Below are positions 35,182 to 43,140 of a stretch of DNA of 64,000 nucleotides, one piece after another. Below the pieces are notes generated by a model. That model was not told where the DNA came from and did not search any database. It saw only the letters and a list, made by a program, of their open reading frames with translations. Source of the stretch: Levilactobacillus enshiensis (GTDB taxonomy: Bacteria; Bacillota; Bacilli; Lactobacillales; Lactobacillaceae); assembly GCF_007115095.1 (NCBI RefSeq), contig NZ_SULH01000005.1, positions 1-64,000 of the forward strand, written 5' to 3'. Made by a program: the position numbers and the translations under genes. The first letter of the stretch is position 1; each line of letters opens with the position of its first letter.

Positions 35182-36039
35182 ATGCAAACAACACGCTCCG
35201 ATGGCCCAGTGAAACGCTTCTTTAAGGGCGTCATTATTGCCCTGGGCTTTATTCTACCCGGTGTTTCCGGCGGTGTACTAGCCGCTATTCTTGGTATCTA
35301 TGAACGGTTGTTGGGCTTTATGGCCCATTTCAGACAGAATTTCAAACGTGATTTCTGGTACTTTGTGCCGGTCGGCCTGGGGGGAATCGTCGGCATTGCC
35401 CTGTTATCGGCACCGTTAGAATACCTGCTCGCCCATTGGCAGGTCATCGTCCTGTGGGGATTCGCCGGCGCCATTATCGGGACCTTACCGGCACTGACCC
35501 AAACGGCGAGTGCCAAAACGCCCCGCGACTATATCGACTACCTGTGGTTTTTGGGCACCTTGTTGATCAGTGGTGGCCTGCTCTACTTTATGAGCGATAT
35601 TTTTGGCACCTTACCCGCTAATTTTACTGGGTTTATGGTGGCTGGCGCTCTAATTGCGCTCGGCGTCCTGGTCCCTGGTCTGAGTCCTTCCAATCTGCTG
35701 CTTATCTTGGGATTATTTACCCCCATGCTAACGGGCTTCAAAAACTTCGATTTAATCGGTGTCTACCTGCCAATTGCGCTCGGTGGTGGCTTGGCCATGA
35801 TCCTATTTTCAAAGGGCATGGACTACTTGATCCACCGCTACCACTCACGCGTTTATCATTTCATCTTGGGTATCGTCACGGCCAGTACCGTCCTAATTTT
35901 AGTTCCCAACAGTCACGCCGCTGAAAGTATCTCGTATGCCAACGCAACGTGGGCGACCTTTGGTTTCAGTGCCGTAGCCCTGGTGGTTGGCATTGTCCTG
36001 GGGTATTGGATGAGCCAGTTGGAAGAAAAATATAAATAA
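35182..36039 (+). CDS. DUF368 membrane protein, undecaprenyl-phosphate translocase family
   Basis: 285 residues, about nine hydrophobic segments. The family start GVIIALGFILPGVSGGVLAAILG and its inverted echo ALGVLVPGLSPSNLLLILGLF show an internal duplication. DUF368 proteins (PopT) were shown to return undecaprenyl phosphate across the membrane in other bacteria; that role is inferred here. AAGGAG precedes the ATG. A single gene closed by the terminator at 36116. It adds to wall-precursor traffic along with the flippase at 23382. Confidence 0.87.
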   Translation: MQTTRSDGPVKRFFKGVIIALGFILPGVSGGVLAAILGIYERLLGFMAHFRQNFKRDFWYFVPVGLGGIVGIALLSAPLEYLLAHWQVIVLWGFAGAIIGTLPALTQTASAKTPRDYIDYLWFLGTLLISGGLLYFMSDIFGTLPANFTGFMVAGALIALGVLVPGLSPSNLLLILGLFTPMLTGFKNFDLIGVYLPIALGGGLAMILFSKGMDYLIHRYHSRVYHFILGIVTASTVLILVPNSHAAESISYANATWATFGFSAVALVVGIVLGYWMSQLEEKYK

Positions 36040-36115
36040 CGTTGCAGAAAGTGTCACGCAATCGTTGCCGCTGGGGTGCGATTGCCCCCATCTAAAGGGG
36101 AACGCGCCATAAATA

Positions 36116-36163
36116 AATCGGCCTTTTCAGAACTTTTTTACGATTCTGAAAAGGCCGATTTTG
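36116..36163 (+). terminator. terminator of the DUF368 gene
   Basis: AATCGGCCTTTTCAGAA pairs perfectly with TTCTGAAAAGGCCGATT, then TTT. Confidence 0.9.
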
Positions 36164-36221
36164 AGTAGCGTTTCAATCTCTAAATCGTACGCACTTAATC
36201 ATGCTCCCCACGACTAGCTTT

Positions 36222-36824
36222 TTAGTTAAAAATGCCAATCGAATGCAAATAACTTTGACTGAGTTTTGTATATTTGATTGTTGGCCGGTTGCCATGTAAC
36301 TGCTCCCGTGCAGCGACTGGCTTCGAGTTAAACCCTCTGGTATTACTTGATCCTTGGAAGAATAACGTGGGTTGATGTCCCTTCACGTTTTTCAACGCAT
36401 AGCGGCCCGTCGCATAATGCTTTTCGCCATTTTCCGTGACAAATAACGCATGGAGGTTCCATCGATTGTGCCCCACCTGATAAAAGGTATTCGTTTTATT
36501 TGCCTTTAGCTTTTTTGTGATGGGCGCTCCCGGGTTAAGGTTGATACTACTAAACGTCCGTAAGCCCAACTTCATTGTCTCGCGAGAAATCACACTTGAA
36601 TCAATTTCATGGGCCGTGACGTGCAGATAAACGAGGTCACTTGCATGGCGATTCTTGGTTTTCGTGCCATAGGTATACCAGTAACCCCACAGCTGTTTCG
36701 GAATTGCCGGTAGTTGTTTCTGTGCCGCCTGGGCATGTGCTGCGGGTACCATCAAAAATACCACCATGAGTGCTAAGGTTGTTACTAATCCCATCACCAT
36801 TTTTTGCCAGTTGCTCGTCATCAT
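36222..36824 (-). CDS. secreted protein of unknown function
   Basis: About 200 residues with a signal peptide (hydrophobic at 8-25, cleavage near AHAQA). The mature part has the phrase LWGYWYTYGTK followed by YLHVTAHEI, common at the start of small secreted lactobacillus proteins that lack a defined domain. It is basic and has no anchor. GGGAGG lies 5-8 bases before two adjacent ATG codons (36824 and 36821). It stands alone. Confidence 0.75.
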   Translation of the reverse strand: MMTSNWQKMVMGLVTTLALMVVFLMVPAAHAQAAQKQLPAIPKQLWGYWYTYGTKTKNRHASDLVYLHVTAHEIDSSVISRETMKLGLRTFSSINLNPGAPITKKLKANKTNTFYQVGHNRWNLHALFVTENGEKHYATGRYALKNVKGHQPTLFFQGSSNTRGFNSKPVAAREQLHGNRPTIKYTKLSQSYLHSIGIFN

Positions 36825-37017
36825 ATCTGCCTCCCGTCGTCTGTTCCGGTCATCGTCCAATCTGATTGCTGACTAAAGTATCACTTACGAGAGCGGCCTT
36901 GTCAATCCAAAACAGCAAAAGAATGGTTATGGTAAAGGTTCCATAAACGTTGTTATATCAAGCTACTTACCTGCTGTAATTACGTCATCTCCCGCTTATA
37001 CCATCAAAATTTATACG

Positions 37018-37052
37018 AAAAAAAGCTGTGACTTTTCTGCCGTCACAGCTCT
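37018..37052 (-). terminator. terminator of glpK
   Basis: AGCTGTGAC pairs with GTCACAGCT, with seven T on the minus strand. Confidence 0.88.
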
Positions 37053-37064
37053 TTAATTTCTTTT

Positions 37065-38582
37065 TTACGCTTGGTCTGGTTTAAACGCCCGCGTCGCCGC
37101 GACCGCCTGCTGCCAGCCAGCGTACAAGTGGTTCCGGCGATCTTCATCCATATTCGGTGTAAACAAACGACCGGCCGTGCGAATTTCCTTGATCTCATCT
37201 AAATTCTTCCAGTAGCCTACCGCCAGGCCCGCCGTAATCGCGGCCCCCATCGCGGTGGTCTCTTCATCTGCCGCCCGTTGCACGGGGGTGTTTAAAATAT
37301 CGGCTTGGAACTGCATGAGGTAGCGATTCCGTGAAGCCCCGCCATCAGCCATTAACTCCGAAATATCAATGCCTGTATCCTGCTTCATCGTCCGTAAGAC
37401 ATCTCTGGTCTGGTAGGCAATCGACTGCAGCGTTGCTTTTACGAAATCGTTGCGGTTCGTTCCCCGCGTCAGGCCAAACACAGCCCCCTTGGCATCTGGA
37501 TCCCAGTACGGCGCTCCCAAACCGTTAAATGCCGGGACCACGTAGACTTCATCTTCATCGGTCGACGCCATCGCCGCTTGTCGTGACTCCGGTACACTAC
37601 TGATGATCTGCATGCTCTCATGGAGCCAAGCCAGCGCGGTACCAGCCACCAAGATCGACCCTTCTAGGGCATAGGTCACTTCACCGTTGAGTTGATACGC
37701 AATCGTGGTCAACAAGTTGTGCTTAGAGATTTGCGGTTCATTCCCCGTGTTCATCACAACGAAGGCCCCATCCCCATACGTATTCTTGACCGTGCCGGGT
37801 TTCAAGGCCAGTTGTCCCAGTAGCGCTGCCGATTGGTCACCAATGATGCCAGCAATCGGCACTTCTACGCCATAGAACTGGAAGTTTTGCGTCACACCGT
37901 AGACTTCTGAACTGGACTTGACCGCTGGCAACATCACTGCCGGAATATTCAACCAGTTCAAGATGTCCGTATCCCACTGCAACGTGTGAATATTGAACAG
38001 CATCGTCCGGCTAGCATTACTGTAATCAGTGACGTGAATCTTCCCACCAGACAATTTCCAAGCCAGCCAACTGTCAACGGTCCCAAATAACAGCTCGCCA
38101 TTTTCAGCGCGTTCCTGTGCCCCCGGCACGTGATCTAAGATCCAGCGCACCTTGGTGGCACTGAAGTATGCGTCAACGACCAGTCCGGTCTTTTCCTTGA
38201 TGGTCTCAGCCCGGCCCGCCGCTACCAGTTCTTTGGCAAGGCTCGCCGTCTGTTGACTTTGCCAGCCAATAGCGTGGTAGATGGGTTCGCCGGTAACTTT
38301 ATCCCAAACGATCGTGGTTTCCCGTTGACTACTGATGCCGATCGCCTGAATATTTTCTGGATGAATCGAAGCATCGATCAGGGCACTTGCAATCACTGAC
38401 AACACGCTGTTCCAGATCTCGTTCGCATCGGATTCGACCCAGCCCTTGTGTGGGTAATACTGTGGAACTTCCTTATAGCCTTCGATTACCTTACGACCGG
38501 TATGATCAAAGATCAGTGCCCGCGTGCTACTGGTTCCTTGGTCGATAGCTAAGATATAATCTTCCGGTTTTTTTAGTGCCAT
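37065..38582 (-). CDS. glpK: glycerol kinase
   Basis: 505 residues of the FGGY family. It phosphorylates glycerol to glycerol 3-phosphate. The motifs [39 protein letters not shown] and [16 protein letters not shown] are standard, and the PTS-regulated His region near residue 230 ([10 protein letters not shown]) is altered from HFYG, so HPr-type phosphorylation is doubtful. GGAGGGAG precedes the ATG at 38582. A cre site lies 33 bases upstream. No glpO/glpD or facilitator gene is adjacent. Confidence 0.95.
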   Translation of the reverse strand: MALKKPEDYILAIDQGTSSTRALIFDHTGRKVIEGYKEVPQYYPHKGWVESDANEIWNSVLSVIASALIDASIHPENIQAIGISSQRETTIVWDKVTGEPIYHAIGWQSQQTASLAKELVAAGRAETIKEKTGLVVDAYFSATKVRWILDHVPGAQERAENGELLFGTVDSWLAWKLSGGKIHVTDYSNASRTMLFNIHTLQWDTDILNWLNIPAVMLPAVKSSSEVYGVTQNFQFYGVEVPIAGIIGDQSAALLGQLALKPGTVKNTYGDGAFVVMNTGNEPQISKHNLLTTIAYQLNGEVTYALEGSILVAGTALAWLHESMQIISSVPESRQAAMASTDEDEVYVVPAFNGLGAPYWDPDAKGAVFGLTRGTNRNDFVKATLQSIAYQTRDVLRTMKQDTGIDISELMADGGASRNRYLMQFQADILNTPVQRAADEETTAMGAAITAGLAVGYWKNLDEIKEIRTAGRLFTPNMDEDRRNHLYAGWQQAVAATRAFKPDQA

Positions 38583-38614
38583 ATGTAAAACTCCCTCCAA
38601 AATATCCCTGTTTA

Positions 38615-38628
38615 CGAAAACGGTTTCA
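38615..38628 (-). promoter_or_regulatory. cre site of glpK
   Basis: On the minus strand TGAAACCGTTTTCG matches the CcpA consensus except the last base, 33 bases before the start codon, fitting catabolite repression of glycerol use. Confidence 0.7.
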
Positions 38629-38848
38629 AATTCACTGCGTTAATCATAGCACGTCCCTTGTGAAAAACGCTAAAATTTGACCCAGACCACTCTGGCCTTG
38701 AAAGTTTCTTAACCTTTATATAACCTCAGCAGAAAACCTTTGATTTCAATCAAAGTATGAATGCAAAAGCTTAATCATTTCTAAAACATACGTTCCCCTA
38801 TTGATGATTAAAATATGCTATACTTAATCCAATCTTCAGGGGAAGTAC

Positions 38849-40072
38849 ATGATGACGACATTAGGCCGAACAGCAAAGGTCAGACTCTACCCTAGTGAAA
38901 TTCAAGCGATTCAACTCGCAGATGAAAGCCAAGAGTATCAGCGATTAGCCACCATTGTTAGTGAATGGGTCTTTAACCACGACTTCCCAATGAACTATTT
39001 AAAAATTAATCATGCCCTGTATAAAAAGTTCCGTCAAGAATCTCCTTTGAACAGTCAAATGATTCAGTCAGTCTTCCGGACCGTTGTCGCGCGTTACAAG
39101 ACCGTCTTAGAACAAATGAGACAACATCCCTTCCGTTATCAAGATGAGACTAAGGAATGGGTTAAAACCCCTAAGGACCTGACCTGGTTGTTCAAGCCTG
39201 TCCATTTTTCGCGGCCTCAGGCGGACTTGGTTCGGCAAAGCAATTATTCCTTTGTCGATGGAATGACTAAAATCTCACTCACAACATTAGGCAAGAGAAC
39301 TAAGATGAGCTTTACCAACAGAGACTTCGAACAATACTTTCAGAACGGTTGGAAATTGGGAACGGCTAAGTTGGTTCATGCTCAAGGTAAATGGTACTTA
39401 CACATTGGGATTACAAAAGAAGTCGCTGATTTTGAATCAACCAAGGAAACTAAAGTCGTCGGTATTGACCGGGGATTGCGTTTCCTAGCAACAATCCATG
39501 ACCATTTAGGGAAGACGCTGTTTTTCGATGGTAAGAAAATCCTACGCAAGCGCAAAAAATTTCAAGAGACGCGACGGCAGCTACAAAGCAAAGGGACCAA
39601 ATCCGCCAAGAAAAGACTGAAGCAATTGGCACAACGAGAGAACCGCTGGATGACTGATATAAATCATCGGTTAGCTAAGACACTCGTTAGTATCTATGGC
39701 TCACGGACGCTCTTTGTTTTGGAAGATTTAACTAATGTGACGTTCAACACGGACAATCTGTCTAAAGCTTTGCGTAACAGCCATCGTTCCTGGTCCTTTT
39801 TCCAACTTGAATTTTTTCTAAGCTATAAGGCAGCCGCGATTCAAAGTAAAGTTTTGAAGGTCAGTCCAGCCTTCACCTCTCAGCGTTGTCCACAGTGTGG
39901 TCTGATTGAGAAAGCTAATCGGCATCACGAGACCCATGAATATCATTGTTGCCAATGCCAATATCGCTCCAACGATGACCGCCTAGGGGCCATGAACATT
40001 AAGCTGTTAGGTGAAGAGTGGTTGCGTGGGATCAAGCATCCCAAAATTAAAAAAGTAACGGCTATCGGGTAA
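38849..40072 (+). CDS. tnpB: TnpB RNA-guided nuclease
   Basis: 407 residues. The RuvC catalytic acids are intact: Asp207 in VGIDRGL, Glu292 in FVLEDLT and Asp376/377 in SNDDRLG. The zinc ribbon has CPQC at 347-350 and CCQC at 367-370. TnpB proteins cut DNA next to a short motif, guided by an RNA made from the element's right end, and favour retention of the element. AGGGGAAG precedes two ATG codons, and TGCTATACT is an extended -10 box. The single copy looks functional. Confidence 0.92.
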   Translation: MMTTLGRTAKVRLYPSEIQAIQLADESQEYQRLATIVSEWVFNHDFPMNYLKINHALYKKFRQESPLNSQMIQSVFRTVVARYKTVLEQMRQHPFRYQDETKEWVKTPKDLTWLFKPVHFSRPQADLVRQSNYSFVDGMTKISLTTLGKRTKMSFTNRDFEQYFQNGWKLGTAKLVHAQGKWYLHIGITKEVADFESTKETKVVGIDRGLRFLATIHDHLGKTLFFDGKKILRKRKKFQETRRQLQSKGTKSAKKRLKQLAQRENRWMTDINHRLAKTLVSIYGSRTLFVLEDLTNVTFNTDNLSKALRNSHRSWSFFQLEFFLSYKAAAIQSKVLKVSPAFTSQRCPQCGLIEKANRHHETHEYHCCQCQYRSNDDRLGAMNIKLLGEEWLRGIKHPKIKKVTAIG

Positions 40073-40202
40073 ACCTGGTAGTTAAACGGGTACTTGTCAA
40101 TTACCCGATGATGTTGCCACTACGAGTAGGAGTCCCAAGTGGGATGGTGGACTACTGTGTCGCCAGACACGTGAGCGACAAGCCTCCGAATTCATTTGGA
40201 GG
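40060..40202 (+). ncRNA. probable guide (omega/re) RNA scaffold of TnpB
   Basis: The region from the end of tnpB to the right end is rich in stems: CGGGTA (40095) with TACCCG, CCCA with TGGG near 40133-40143, GTGTC with GACAC near 40157-40170, and the terminal CCTCC/GGAGG. This is where omega RNA is made in related elements. The guide would begin after 40202. Confidence 0.6.
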
Positions 40203-40854
40203 TCATTGACACCGTTAACTTCTGCCCAGCCAAAAAGGACTGATCAAAGTCAGCAGCCGATTTCACTTGCTTCCCGAACTCATCGATCAACGCGTGAAAC
40301 TCCTGGCAGTCACTGAGACCCAAGGGGAACTGAGCCAACACCTTTTTCTGAAATGCCGGATAGGTCTTGGGCATCGTTGCCCCCAACCACGTGAATAACC
40401 GCCGCGCATAGGTGTCGACCATGAAGGTCCCGTGATCCAGCGTGTACATCGCTATGTAGTCGGCGGTCTCGTTGCCGATACCCGTGATGTGCAGCAGGTC
40501 CCGGCGTAGGTCGGCCCCGTCGCGTTGTTTCAGCACGACCAAATCATCATTGACCGTTCCTAAAAATTCGGCCAAAGCTAAGATGGCTGCCCCCTTGCGA
40601 TGATAGAAGCCACTGGTTTGAATCAACGGGAGCAGGTCCTCTATGGTCAGCTGGCGCAAGCGTGCTGGATCGAAGCCCGTTACACGTTTCAAATTATTCA
40701 AGGATGGCTCCACATTGCGCCAATTGGTGTTCTGGACTAAGATGGCCCCCAGCATGATTTCTACCGGCGTCTCGGCCCAAGGCGTACCCGGACGCAGCCA
40801 AGGTTGCGGGCCCATTTCCTGCGCCATGGTGTGATATAACTCTTCAATGGTCAC
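40192..40854 (-). CDS. HhH-GPD base-excision DNA glycosylase (endonuclease III/MagIII-like)
   Basis: About 220 residues. The helix-hairpin-helix ITGIGNETADYIAMY and catalytic Asp in FMVDTYARRLF are visible. The EndoIII lysine of GVGxKTA is Glu here and the four-Cys Fe-S cluster is absent, which suggests a monofunctional glycosylase like MagIII, acting perhaps on alkylated adenine. GTG at 40854 has GGGGAG 9 bases upstream. The stop codon lies within the right-end hairpin of the TnpB element, so the final residues (MTSK) are supplied by the insertion and the native tail is lost or altered. Confidence 0.85.
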   Translation of the reverse strand: MTIEELYHTMAQEMGPQPWLRPGTPWAETPVEIMLGAILVQNTNWRNVEPSLNNLKRVTGFDPARLRQLTIEDLLPLIQTSGFYHRKGAAILALAEFLGTVNDDLVVLKQRDGADLRRDLLHITGIGNETADYIAMYTLDHGTFMVDTYARRLFTWLGATMPKTYPAFQKKVLAQFPLGLSDCQEFHALIDEFGKQVKSAADFDQSFLAGQKLTVSMTSK

Positions 40855-40944
40855 GCGACATGTCTCCCCTCTCTTTTTCACACTGATACAAGACAAAAGC
40901 CAGCCGCGTTTGCCGTGACTGGCCGTTTAGCCCACTCTGTTGTT

Positions 40945-41208
40945 TTATTCAGCGTCGTCGTTTCGCTTGATTACCAGGCGAATATCGTCATCGACACCTT
41001 CGGGATTTAACTCCTCTTGGTAGTCGAAGTTGGCGCTTTCAAAATACTTCTTGATCTCGTTGTTCAACGTTTCTACGGCGCGAACATCCTGGTCCTGCCG
41101 CTTTAATAAAAGCGTGTATTCCTTAGAATCCTCATCGACATTCTCGAACTTGTATTCAATCGCTTCGGAATTCAAAATTTCTTGAATCAACTGCCGTTCT
41201 GTCATCAT
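40945..41208 (-). CDS. small acidic protein of unknown function
   Basis: 87 residues, rich in Glu and Asp, without signal or membrane segment. Phrases EYTLLLKRQDQDVRA and DDIRLVIKR suggest two matching beta-strand/helix units. Two ATG codons stand side by side after GCGAGGTAAAC. It lies between the glycosylase gene and the peptidase gene and has no clear partner. Family not recognised. Confidence 0.7.
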   Translation of the reverse strand: MMTERQLIQEILNSEAIEYKFENVDEDSKEYTLLLKRQDQDVRAVETLNNEIKKYFESANFDYQEELNPEGVDDDIRLVIKRNDDAE

Positions 41209-41313
41209 GTTTACCTCGCTTAAATTTTAGTCTACTACCCTACTATAGAGTTATTGACGAAAATTGTTAATTATTTCATCAAGTTTTTTCACCGCGCTAG
41301 CCGAACCCCCTTC

Positions 41314-41343
41314 TCGACAAGTTTTGTCACAGACGCGTATACT
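41314..41343 (+). promoter_or_regulatory. promoter of the C26 peptidase gene
   Basis: TCGACA and TATACT are separated by 18 bases, 50 bases before the start. Confidence 0.55.
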
Positions 41344-41392
41344 GAATATTAACTAAATTTGACGATTTACTACTCTGAAAGGAAGCGACGCT

Positions 41393-42127
41393 ATGCGCCC
41401 ACGAATTGCTTTACCCGCTGACACGCTCGACGAGGCAACGAATATTATTAACGAACGAAATGCGGCCTTCGCACCCCGACCAGCCGTTGAAGCCATCATC
41501 AAAGCCGGCGGTCTCCCCATCATTTTGCCTAGCGTTGACCCGGCCGACGTTGCCGACTACCTGCCCCTATTTGACGGAGTCATCTTCCTAGGCGGTGCCG
41601 ATGTCGACCCCACCTTTTTCGGCGAAGAGCCCCACATGCGCTTGGGCAAGACTTACCGCAAGCGCGACTTATTTGAAATTGAACTGCTAAAGCAGGCCGT
41701 TGCCGCCAACAAGGCCATCATGGGAATCTGCCGCGGCCTCCAACTGATCAACGTTGGGCTGGGAGGCACCCTGTATCAAGACCTCAGTGAAGACCCTAAC
41801 GCCACCCTCAAACACAGCCAAGAAGCCATGGGTAACCAACCAAGCCACCACGTGACCGTTGTCTCCGGGAGCACGCTGGCGACGCTGACTGGCGACCGCC
41901 CCTACGTCAACTCTCGCCACCACCAAACGGTTCACACCGTGGCGCCGACCCTCACCGTCACGGCCCGCGCCGATGATCAGGTCATTGAAGCCCTGGAGTC
42001 CAAGGCTAACGATCAAATTCTCGCCGTTCAATGGCATCCGGAAAACATGTACAAACATCATGACGAGTCCCGTCACATCTTTAAAAACTTCATTGACCGC
42101 GCCACGAATCGTATTGTTCGGAACTAA
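41393..42127 (+). CDS. class I glutamine amidotransferase-like gamma-glutamyl hydrolase (peptidase C26)
   Basis: 244 residues. The nucleophile is in the elbow GICRGLQLINV (Cys near 113) and the His-Glu pair is in VQWHPENMY. GGADVDP and TPH-like SRHHQTVHTV are typical of the PuuD/gamma-glutamyl-GABA hydrolase group. It hydrolyses gamma-glutamyl amides in the cytoplasm; the substrate is unknown and no putrescine pathway genes are nearby. AAAGGAAG precedes the ATG. Monocistronic. Confidence 0.88.
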   Translation: MRPRIALPADTLDEATNIINERNAAFAPRPAVEAIIKAGGLPIILPSVDPADVADYLPLFDGVIFLGGADVDPTFFGEEPHMRLGKTYRKRDLFEIELLKQAVAANKAIMGICRGLQLINVGLGGTLYQDLSEDPNATLKHSQEAMGNQPSHHVTVVSGSTLATLTGDRPYVNSRHHQTVHTVAPTLTVTARADDQVIEALESKANDQILAVQWHPENMYKHHDESRHIFKNFIDRATNRIVRN

Positions 42128-42149
42128 TGGTGACAGCTAAGGATCAAAA

Positions 42150-42235
42150 GCTGAAATACCTGCTTCATCCCAGCGTTGGTGGGCATTCGCGCCATTAAAT
42201 CAGTCTAAATGGGGTGCACTCCGGCTCTCAGCAAC
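42150..42235 (+). repeat. repeat family A, 5' fragment
   Basis: CGCCATTAAATCAGTCTAAA and TGCACTCCGGCT match the start of the long copies. It is in the 283-base gap downstream of the peptidase gene; the rest of the gap has no recognised element. Confidence 0.6.
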
Positions 42236-42410
42236 GGTTGCGCATGGCACCTAATACCAGATATATTATTCCAGCGAATCAGCCATTCAGTCAGCAAACA
42301 ACTGAGGTTATCACGACGAAACTCATGTAAATTTGTTGTAAAAGACCTTTTAATCCACCTCGTCTTCGACTAAACTAAGAAATAGACTGAAAAGAGAGGG
42401 GTGAGTTGGC

Positions 42411-43067
42411 GTGGCGAAAATGCAGGACTTTGGACAACGGATGCGTTTTTTGGGGTTTTCTATCGTCCTTAATTCCGCCGCTAACGCGTTAACCATCTCA
42501 ACTAATTTGGGGAGTGCGGTCTGGACCGGGTCATCCGTGAACCTGGCCAATTGGATTCACGTCCCTCTAGGAACGACCCTCTTTATGTACGGCATCGTGA
42601 TTACGTTGCTCAACCAAGTTCTGCTAGGTCAATTTGATCGCCGGCGGTTCATCTCAAACCTCCTGTACATCATTCCCTTCAGTTACTTAGTCGAATGGAT
42701 CGGGTACTTTTGGAACTGGATCGGCGTGGGCCAACTTTCTTTACCTTGGCGGGTCGTCGTCGACATCATCGGCTTGTTTGGGGTTGCGTTTGCCGTTTCC
42801 ATCTATAACCGCTGCAACATTATCATGCACCCCAACGATGATTTGGCCTACATCTTGCGCTTTAAATACCTCCGGGGATCCGCTGTTATTGCGCAGTGGG
42901 CCAGTTACACCCCGCCACTGATCATCATTATTTTATCGTTTCTGTTCACCGGTCAACTTCACGCAATCGGCTTCGGGACGGTCTGGGCCTTAGTTACCCA
43001 AGGCATCGTCATGGCATGGGCGGACACCCACGTCTTCCCCCAGCTCAAGCATCACGTTGACGTTTAA
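42411..43067 (+). CDS. integral membrane protein, YczE/YitT type
   Basis: 218 residues, five or so hydrophobic segments. GFSIVLNSAANALTISTNLGSAVWT, FMYGIVITLLNQVL and FGVAFAVSIYNRCNIIMHPNDDLAYIL match the YczE-like family of membrane proteins of unknown transport role. The start is GTG at 42411 after GAGGGGTG, though an ATG at 42420 is possible. Monocistronic with a hairpin behind it. Confidence 0.78.
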   Translation: MAKMQDFGQRMRFLGFSIVLNSAANALTISTNLGSAVWTGSSVNLANWIHVPLGTTLFMYGIVITLLNQVLLGQFDRRRFISNLLYIIPFSYLVEWIGYFWNWIGVGQLSLPWRVVVDIIGLFGVAFAVSIYNRCNIIMHPNDDLAYILRFKYLRGSAVIAQWASYTPPLIIIILSFLFTGQLHAIGFGTVWALVTQGIVMAWADTHVFPQLKHHVDV

Positions 43068-43080
43068 CTGACAATTTAAA

Positions 43081-43132
43081 ACCGGCATTCTGACCGCTGA
43101 TAGTTTAAGCGATGAGGATGTCGGTATTTTTT
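43081..43132. terminator. terminator between convergent genes
   Basis: ACCGGCAT pairs with ATGTCGGT, followed by ATTTTTT on the plus strand. Confidence 0.7.
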
Positions 43133-43140
43133 ACCCATTT

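Larger units (their letters stand above)
38735..40208 (+). mobile_element. IS200/IS605-type element with tnpB only (IS1341-like)
   Basis: Contains an intact tnpB and no tnpA. At the left a small hairpin CTTTGA/TCAAAG (38738-38755) precedes the gene, and at the right CCTCC/GGAGG (40183-40202) is the expected right-end hairpin. The outer limits are estimates, since such elements make no target duplication. Mobility would need a TnpA from elsewhere. Confidence 0.65.

Noticed and set aside
38583-38848. A tnpA transposase gene before tnpB
   Set aside because: The 266 bases contain only the glpK promoter and the element's left end; no HUH transposase frame exists.
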